Shown here one piece after another: positions 5,719-9,998 of a stretch of DNA of 9,998 bases. The position numbers and the translations under genes were made by a program. Within the stretch, counting starts at the first letter, position 1, and every line of letters begins with the position of its first letter. The stretch spans positions 1-9,998 of the forward strand of contig JAHJAQ010000071.1 of NCBI GenBank assembly GCA_018813975.1. Reading direction: 5' to 3'. This stretch comes from Microcaldota archaeon. Its GTDB lineage: Archaea > Iainarchaeota > Iainarchaeia > Iainarchaeales > JAGVWC01. The notes under the pieces were generated by a model. The model was not told where the DNA came from, did not search any database, and saw only the letters and a program-made list of their open reading frames with translations.

Positions 5719-6333
5719 TTACTGATTTTTTTGGAGTATTTTGGATATTTTAGTTTTTAGTTCTTCTTTTTTTGTCTCGTTAAAGTACCCTTCTATTTTT
5801 CCCACAAGCGTTCCATTGTTGAAAAAAAGGAGTGCGGGTAGTTCTTTTACATCATATTTTTCCTGCAAACTTGAATTCGCTACAGACATTTTTCTAAATT
5901 TAATGTCTATTTTGTCAAAAAGTTCTTTTATTGGAATAGAAGTGATAAGACACTGAATAGATTGACAATTGAATAGTTCGACAACAGTTGGTTTTGCGGA
6001 TTTAAGCACGTGAACATTAAAATCTTTAGGCGAAATTAGAAATGGCGGGCTAATTGATTCAGCCCCATACCGATCTACAAACAAGTCGGAAACAGTTCTT
6101 GGATCTGCCTCGATTTCTGCACGAATTTTCTTGGCTTCTTCTTTGTCTTTTGCAACAGAAATTGCGTGCACTTCACAAGCATCTTCACACCGTCCACAAA
6201 GTGTACAATCAGATTCATTAACAACAAGTGATTTTTTTTGAGCATCCCAATAAAGCGCACCCTTAGAACAGGCTTGAATGCCCAAACATTCTTTTGAATT
6301 ATCACAAATTTTAAAGTTAATAATCACCGGCAT
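5719..6333 (-). CDS. Ferredoxin-like / thioredoxin-like fusion protein
   Basis: A 204-residue two-domain protein. Residues 1-60 resemble a ferredoxin: Cys43, Cys46, Cys49 and Cys53 form CxxCxxCxxxC (with Glu, not Pro, after the last Cys), while Cys10, Cys16 and Cys22 sit in a looser C-x5-C-x5-C arrangement. Folding like a normal ferredoxin would give one complete 4Fe-4S site (43, 46, 49 plus 22) and a three-Cys or vacant second site (10, 16, 53). A charged linker (61-105) leads to a thioredoxin-like domain (about 106-202) with the beta strand VVELF, the cis-Pro turn LPALLFF (165-171) and a GTLVGKIEGY strand. Its Cys123 and Cys128 are spaced C-x4-C rather than CxxC, at the active-site position. 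Likely role: cytoplasmic electron transfer from an iron-sulphur centre to a disulphide or partner protein; the partner is unknown. A TTTTAAT box (about 6357-6363) lies 28 bases upstream, suggesting a leaderless transcript. Confidence 0.85.
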   Translation of the reverse strand: MPVIINFKICDNSKECLGIQACSKGALYWDAQKKSLVVNESDCTLCGRCEDACEVHAISVAKDKEEAKKIRAEIEADPRTVSDLFVDRYGAESISPPFLISPKDFNVHVLKSAKPTVVELFNCQSIQCLITSIPIKELFDKIDIKFRKMSVANSSLQEKYDVKELPALLFFNNGTLVGKIEGYFNETKKEELKTKISKILQKNQ

Positions 6334-6354
6334 ATACTAAAAGGAAACCAAAAA

Positions 6355-6367
6355 AGAATTAAAACTA
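6355..6367 (-). promoter_or_regulatory. TATA-like box for the ferredoxin-thioredoxin gene
   Basis: The minus strand reads AGTTTTAATTC here, centred about 28 bases before the ATG at 6333. No Shine-Dalgarno sequence precedes that ATG (the last bases before it are CTTTTAGTAT). Together these fit a leaderless mRNA. Confidence 0.4.
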
Positions 6368-6370
6368 TGG

Positions 6371-6400
6371 TTGAAAAATAAAAAAATAAAAGAAATAGAA
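6371..6400 (-). terminator. T-rich tract behind ftsZ
   Basis: Beginning 5 bases after the ftsZ stop (TAG, 6406-6408), the minus strand is almost all T with a run of seven (6386-6380). It is the expected kind of archaeal terminator and isolates ftsZ from the next gene, whose TATA-like box follows. Confidence 0.5.
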
Positions 6401-6405
6401 TAGAC

Positions 6406-7482
6406 CTACAGGTATGAGAGATCTAGATCTTTTTCATAGCGAATGGCTTGTCCGGCTCTTGGTTTTTCTGTTGGCCCGGAAATGTACGGAGAACTCACTC
6501 CAGTAAAAATGGCGATTATTTGAACCTTGTTTTCAAAGGTCGGATCCACTCTTGCCCCCCAGATTACAGTGGCTTTGGGATCAACTCGTTCGGTTAACAA
6601 TTCTCCCGCCATGTTTGCTTCTCCGAGCGTTAAATCAGGACCACCCGTAATGTGGACTAAAGCTCCGGTTGCACCGCCAATATCCACATCCAACAAAGTA
6701 TTGTTCAAGGTGTCTTCTACAGCTTCTTGAACCTTGTTTACACTCTTGTTTTCACCAACCGCAATCATGCTAAGACCCTTGTTGCCCATAATGGCTCGAA
6801 CATCCGCAAAATCCAAGTTGATTAGAGATGGTTGTGTAATGGTTTCTGTAATACAGGCAACGGCTCTTGCGATTACTTCATCTGCAACGCGAAAAGCATC
6901 TTGAATGGGAAGGTTTGGAACCAATTGTACCAAACGATTGTTGTCCAACACCACTACGGTATCCACGTTTTGGGATAAGGTTTGTAATCCTTCTTCTGCT
7001 TTGGCAATGCGTGCTCGCTCTAAAATAAAAGGATAGGTTACCATGGCAATTACAATTGCTCCCTGGCTTTTAGCAATATTCGCAATGATTGGAGAAGCAC
7101 CGGTTCCGGTTCCTCCGCCCATTCCAGCGGAAATAAAAACCAAGTCCACGTTTTTCAATACTTCTTGTAAGGATTCTTTGGAAACCTCGGCTGCTTTGGC
7201 ACCCATTTCCGGATAACCACCCGCTCCTAATCCACGGGTAACGCTTTTTCCAATCAAAACCTTGGTAATTTCATCAGAAATAATGCTCAAGTGTTGTTTG
7301 TCGGTATTAACAGCGGTTAATTGGGCACCGCGAATACCCATCGTGGCAATTCTGTTTACACAATTGCAGCCGGCGCCACCAACACCAACCACCAGAATTT
7401 TGGGCGTTCCAAATTCTTCGAGTTTGTCGTCCTCGGTTTCTCTGGAAGCCACTGCTCCTTCAACCATTGACTTCATAATCAT
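6406..7482 (-). CDS. ftsZ: Cell division GTPase FtsZ
   Basis: A 358-residue tubulin-superfamily GTPase that polymerises into the division ring on the inner face of the membrane. The N-terminal nucleotide-binding strand and loop are VVGVGGAGCN (31-40). The tubulin signature GGGTGTG (122-128) binds the phosphates. The T7 synergy loop NLDFADVRAIM (222-232) carries the Asn222, Asp224 and Asp227 that complete GTP hydrolysis in the neighbouring subunit. The C-terminal domain ends near GVSSPYISGP, followed by a short tail closing in DLDLSYL, which may be the partner-binding peptide. Length suits archaeal FtsZ. The start at 7482 is supported by GGGGAG (7489-7494) six bases upstream; Met3 and Met6 are weaker alternatives. 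Upstream is a gap shared with the divergent methyltransferase, and a MinD-type ATPase lies about 1.3 kb away on the same strand. Confidence 0.98.
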   Translation of the reverse strand: MIMKSMVEGAVASRETEDDKLEEFGTPKILVVGVGGAGCNCVNRIATMGIRGAQLTAVNTDKQHLSIISDEITKVLIGKSVTRGLGAGGYPEMGAKAAEVSKESLQEVLKNVDLVFISAGMGGGTGTGASPIIANIAKSQGAIVIAMVTYPFILERARIAKAEEGLQTLSQNVDTVVVLDNNRLVQLVPNLPIQDAFRVADEVIARAVACITETITQPSLINLDFADVRAIMGNKGLSMIAVGENKSVNKVQEAVEDTLNNTLLDVDIGGATGALVHITGGPDLTLGEANMAGELLTERVDPKATVIWGARVDPTFENKVQIIAIFTGVSSPYISGPTEKPRAGQAIRYEKDLDLSYL

Positions 7483-7708
7483 TACACGCTCCCCAAAAAC
7501 TTTTTTTGATCCCGTTCAACTAGTGCAAACCAGAATGGAAAACACTAATGGCTCAGTAGTATACTGCTTTTGACAAATAAAAAACTATTTAATGGTCATT
7601 CTACATAAGGAAAAAAAGTTTTTTACCTGAAAAAAACAAAAATCAAAACTGCTACATAATTTTTTGAGGGTGCAAAGCTTTTTGTAGTTCAAAAGAAGAT
7701 AAGTGAGT
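7483..7708. promoter_or_regulatory. Shared upstream region of ftsZ and the methyltransferase
   Basis: On the minus strand TTAAATAG and TTTTTTATTTG (7576-7592) are candidate TATA elements for ftsZ, giving a leader of roughly 70-80 bases that includes the ribosome binding site GGGGAG (7489-7494). On the plus strand TACATAAT near 7651-7658 could serve the rightward transcript. No strong dyad other than a short CAGTA/TACTG repeat (7554-7566) is seen. Confidence 0.35.
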
Positions 7709-7768
7709 ATGCCGCGCATTAAAAAAGCAATCAGAGCAAAGCGACGTGAAAACAATATTCCGAGATGA
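7709..7768 (+). other. Short basic reading frame ending in an in-frame TGA
   Basis: From ATG 7709 the frame reads MPRIKKAIRAKRRENNIPR and stops at TGA (7766-7768). It is the same frame as the methyltransferase, which continues at once with TTG 7769 and a similarly basic stretch. This looks like the first 19 codons of the methyltransferase gene cut off by a stop, for example by a CGA-to-TGA change, but a separate peptide or a chance frame is also possible. TGA ends two other genes in this window (at 8748-8750 and 9542-9544), so it is a normal stop here. Confidence 0.45.
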
Positions 7769-8488
7769 TTGCGCGGATTATCTGCAAAAGCATTAAGTTC
7801 TGGATCGTTTGGCCATTTTAATCGTCGAAGGAGAAGAGCCACACATAGAGTAGCAAACGCCAATGCGCGCATTCAAGAACAAGCGTTTACTCCAGGTTTT
7901 CCAAGACTACGCCAATTTGTTTCGGTTCAAAACCTTTTTGCCCATGCCAACTTGCAACCACCCGAAATAATTATTGAACAAAAAGTTCGAAAGAAAGGAA
8001 AGTGTACGGTGTTTGATATTGGAGCGGGAATTGGTGCAGCACTTGGAACTGCACTCTTGAATGAACGTCTTACACCACTTCGCGATAAAATAGAATTAAT
8101 TGGAATGGATGTATTTCCAGTAGATCCTAAAATGGAAAAAGAAACAGGGGTAAAGATGATTACAGGAAATGCTTTAACCACTCCATTTCCAAAAGCAGAT
8201 TTAATTTTTTCCCAAGTAACCGCAGGATATATAGGCCACATTGGTATTTTGGTTCGAAAATCAGCTAGTGCTTTAGACAAAGAAGGAATTGCGGTTTTGC
8301 ACGTTAATAAGGAAGGAACAAAAAAAGAAAAGGAACTCATTAAAGACATGGAAAAATTAAAGGAAAACATTGAAAAAATCAAGATTCCACGATGCCGTGT
8401 TCACGTAGTACACGGCAGTTATATGGATTTTAATTTTCCAACCTATGTCTCAGGAGACGACTTGATAATTATAATCAGAAAAGATTAA
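7769..8488 (+). CDS. Class I SAM-dependent methyltransferase-like protein
   Basis: A protein of 239 residues from a TTG start. The core is a Rossmann-like methyltransferase: motif I is VFDIGAGIGAALG (81-93), the SAM-binding glycine loop; the post-I strand IGMDVFP (111-117) supplies Asp114 for the ribose hydroxyls; GNAL (133-136) and ADLIFSQVT (143-151) are motifs II and III-like; and LDKEGIAVLHV (169-179) is the next strand. The substrate is not identifiable; no Asn-Pro-Pro-Tyr type N-methylase motif is seen. Residues 1-60 form a basic, Arg-rich extension (RRRRR near 19-23). The start is doubtful: TTG 7769 lies directly after an in-frame TGA, and the same frame upstream opens with ATG 7709 and also encodes a basic segment. 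It converges with LSm with two bases between stop codons. Confidence 0.75.
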   Translation: MRGLSAKALSSGSFGHFNRRRRRATHRVANANARIQEQAFTPGFPRLRQFVSVQNLFAHANLQPPEIIIEQKVRKKGKCTVFDIGAGIGAALGTALLNERLTPLRDKIELIGMDVFPVDPKMEKETGVKMITGNALTTPFPKADLIFSQVTAGYIGHIGILVRKSASALDKEGIAVLHVNKEGTKKEKELIKDMEKLKENIEKIKIPRCRVHVVHGSYMDFNFPTYVSGDDLIIIIRKD

Positions 8489-8490
8489 AA

Positions 8491-8727
8491 TTATGGCGAG
8501 ATTAATATTACGTTGTCGCCGCGTAGAATGAGTTTGCCGTATTTGGTTTTGACTTGGTTGTTATCGAGTTCTTCTGCTTCTTCGAGGACAATGTTCATGT
8601 GAACATCAAATGCTTTTAGGGTTCCGCGAAAAGAAAGCGCTCCTTTTAGCATTACTAAAACCGGTTTTCCGATTGAATCGTTCAAGAGGTCGAATGGTCT
8701 GCTCGGGGGGGTTTGGTTTCCGGTCAT
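8491..8727 (-). CDS. Sm-like archaeal RNA-binding protein (LSm)
   Basis: A 78-residue Sm-fold protein; archaeal members assemble into heptameric rings that bind U-rich RNA. The N-terminal helix RPFDLLND (10-17) precedes motif Sm1 (about 18-52), which includes FDVHMNIVLEEAEE with the RNA-contacting Asp41 and Asn45. Motif Sm2 is KLILRGDNVILI (65-76), whose Arg69-Gly70-Asp71 completes the binding pocket. The ATG at 8727 gives the usual 10-15 residues before the core. An earlier in-frame ATG at 8751 would add eight residues and overlap the minD stop as ATGA. I favour the shorter form on length, but the longer form cannot be dismissed given the same overlap style one gene upstream. It is the last gene of the roadblock-like, minD, LSm unit and converges with the methyltransferase. 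Confidence 0.93.
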   Translation of the reverse strand: MTGNQTPPSRPFDLLNDSIGKPVLVMLKGALSFRGTLKAFDVHMNIVLEEAEELDNNQVKTKYGKLILRGDNVILISP

Positions 8728-8747
8728 TTTGTTCAATTCCAAAAAAA

Positions 8748-9545
8748 TCATTTTTTCTTTCTCTTAAATATAGAACCAAGCGACTTAAATAGTTTTGCTA
8801 ATCCGCCCGGCTCTTTAGCAGGTTCTTTTAATTGTACGCCGGCAATTCTTCCGGCAACTGATCGAAGGGCCCGAGAAGCAATCGCATTGGGTGCGCGCAA
8901 AATAACCGGCTGTACTTTTTCTTGCATAAAACTCTTTCGAACCTCTTGGTCGAATGGAATCGTGCCATAAGAAGGAAGTTCGAGCATGCGCATAATATCG
9001 TGAACCGGAATTTCTCCTTTTTCACCATAAACAAAGTTTACAATAACCCCGATTGGCTTGCTGCCCAGTCTTTCAGCCACCATTTTGGTTTTGAGGACAT
9101 CCGCAATAGAAGGACTTTCCGGCATGGTAATCAAAATGATTTCTTCGGCAGCGGCAATTGCAGCCAACACATTTTTTTCAATGCCAGCAGGGGCATCCAA
9201 TAATACAAAATCAAATTGGTCTTTCAAAGCAATAACCACGGATTCTAGTCTTTCCGAATCAACTCTGCGATAGTTTTCCAAGCTCAAACCGGATGGCACA
9301 AATTTTACGCCAACCGGTCCGTCATACAAAGCATCATTAATACTCGCTTCTCCCAGTAAAACATCGTGCAAGGTAATAGGAGAAGATTGCATGCCCAATA
9401 GCAAGGAAAGATTGGCCATGGCAATATCCGCGTCGATTAAACAAACCTTAAACCCCATTTGGGCAAAAGCAATTCCAATGTTAGCGGTAATAGTTGTTTT
9501 TCCCACGCCACCTTTTCCAGATGCAAAGGTAATTACGCGTGTCAT
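8748..9545 (-). CDS. minD: MinD-type ATPase (ParA/MinD family)
   Basis: A 265-residue deviant-Walker ATPase. The Walker A loop SGKGGVGKTT (9-18) has both the signature Lys11 and P-loop Lys16. Switch I-like region CLIDADIAMANLSLLLG (35-51) carries Asp38 and Asp40. Walker B is FVLLDAPAG (113-121). The length and C-terminal region follow MinD rather than plasmid ParA. The final 19 residues (247-265, GGLAKLFKSLGSIFKRKKK) look like an amphipathic, basic membrane-targeting helix, as in MinD. ATP-bound dimers of this family bind membrane and organise partners; in archaea several paralogues exist and not all act on FtsZ. The start at 9545 overlaps the preceding stop as ATGA, and GGAG at 9555-9558, nine bases upstream, supports it. 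The partner could be the roadblock-like protein encoded just before it. Confidence 0.95.
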   Translation of the reverse strand: MTRVITFASGKGGVGKTTITANIGIAFAQMGFKVCLIDADIAMANLSLLLGMQSSPITLHDVLLGEASINDALYDGPVGVKFVPSGLSLENYRRVDSERLESVVIALKDQFDFVLLDAPAGIEKNVLAAIAAAEEIILITMPESPSIADVLKTKMVAERLGSKPIGVIVNFVYGEKGEIPVHDIMRMLELPSYGTIPFDQEVRKSFMQEKVQPVILRAPNAIASRALRSVAGRIAGVQLKEPAKEPGGLAKLFKSLGSIFKRKKK

Positions 9546-9998
9546 TCTATACTACTCCGTTGAATTTTTTTTTGTTCGCGCACGGGCGCATCGTTTTTGA
9601 GCAAAAAGTTTTCCACTTCTTTTGAAATGGCTTTTAATTCAATAGTGGATAAGCTAGCAGGCGCTTTTATAATAAAAATTTTGCCATGATACTTAAACAA
9701 CATGTTCCAAGTATTAGACCGGATTAGAACTATTTCGCTTCGCGGAATTTCTGATTGTACGTAATTAAACAAGGCACTGGCGGTAATGGATTCGTTCACG
9801 CCGTTTCCTTCACTGCTTGCTAACAAGGAACCATTGGGTTGGGAAATGCACAAGCTATCCAAAACATGTTTTCGTTTTAGAACGCGAACCAATTCTTGCA
9901 AGTCAACAGCATCTTCTTGAACATGTTTTTGGGCTAGCAGATCTTCTAAAGCACTTAATTGATCTCTAGAAAACGCGGTTGATGGTCTATCCAATACA
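9542..9998 (-). CDS. Roadblock/LC7-like protein, 5' end beyond window
   Basis: At least 150 residues are visible; the frame is open to the window edge and the only start inside it is a TTG at 9994, so the true start is probably outside. Residues 32-132 (numbered from that TTG) follow the roadblock/LC7 pattern: a helix (DLQELVRVLK), a strand-turn VLDSLCISQPNGSLLASSEGNG where the Gly-containing turn is typical, a helix, then strands EIVLIRSNTWNMLFKYHGKIFIIKA and a final helix. Such small dimeric domains commonly regulate Ras-like or other nucleotide-binding switches. Residues 1-31 and 133-150 are charged extensions. The gene ends in TGA overlapping the minD ATG, so the two are translationally coupled, suggesting the protein works with MinD. 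Domain assignment is by pattern only; a remote match to another alpha-beta fold is possible. Confidence 0.6.
   Translation of the reverse strand, partial: VLDRPSTAFSRDQLSALEDLLAQKHVQEDAVDLQELVRVLKRKHVLDSLCISQPNGSLLASSEGNGVNESITASALFNYVQSEIPRSEIVLIRSNTWNMLFKYHGKIFIIKAPASLSTIELKAISKEVENFLLKNDAPVREQKKIQRSSIE

Noticed and set aside
7766..7768. TGA read as selenocysteine or tryptophan
   Set aside because: No Cys or Trp would be expected in that basic extension, no selenocysteine insertion element was seen, and TGA ends both minD and the roadblock-like gene.
7585..7872. Minus-strand open frame of 95 codons upstream of ftsZ
   Set aside because: It covers the opposite strand of the methyltransferase N-terminus and the promoter gap. 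Its hydrophobic, Cys/Phe/Leu-rich sequence is that of a shadow frame, and it would block the ftsZ upstream region.
1..9998. CRISPR array, toxin-antitoxin pair or intact insertion sequence
   Set aside because: No regularly spaced repeats, no small paired toxin-like genes and no transposase motifs were found on either strand.

Overview
The window reads as chromosomal DNA of an archaeon, AT-rich and gene-dense. The evidence is eukaryote-like ribosomal protein L15e followed by the RNase P subunit Rnp3/Rpp30, a short archaeal Sm-like (LSm) protein, an archaeal-style FtsZ, TATA-like boxes close in front of several start codons, and T-run stretches behind several genes. The small intergenic gaps and many unrecognised proteins would suit an uncultured DPANN-type lineage, but that placement is inference; nothing here fixes the phylum.

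Layout. 48-710 (-): macro-domain protein with a charged tail. 711-882: intergenic stretch with two perfect 20-base palindromes, the first resembling an IS200/IS605-type end. 883-2076 (-): rpl15e then rnp3, a translation/RNA-processing pair. 2077-2218: divergent promoter region. 2219-2749 (+): unrecognised helical protein with a poly-lysine tail. 2850-2921 (+): tRNA-Val(GAC), followed 19 bases later by a GNAT acetyltransferase (2941-3450, +). 3454-5376 (-): two unrecognised genes, a membrane-anchored basic protein followed by a 412-residue coiled-coil protein with its own promoter-like box. 5377-5580: intergenic, with dyads and hairpins. 5581-5652 (-): tRNA-Ala(GGC). 5719-6333 (-): ferredoxin-like plus thioredoxin-like fusion. 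6406-7482 (-): FtsZ. 7483-7768: FtsZ upstream region, plus a short coding-like stretch ending in an in-frame TGA just before the methyltransferase (7769-8488, +). 8491-9998 (-): roadblock-like protein, MinD-type ATPase and LSm, a tight operon whose first two genes share an ATGA stop/start overlap.

How the genes may work together. FtsZ and the MinD-type ATPase point to cell division or membrane positioning, and the roadblock-like protein translated just before minD could be its partner. rpl15e, rnp3, LSm and the two tRNAs form an RNA/translation theme. The ferredoxin-thioredoxin fusion and the pair of unrecognised structural proteins are the least explained content. No CRISPR array, intact transposon or defence cassette was seen.
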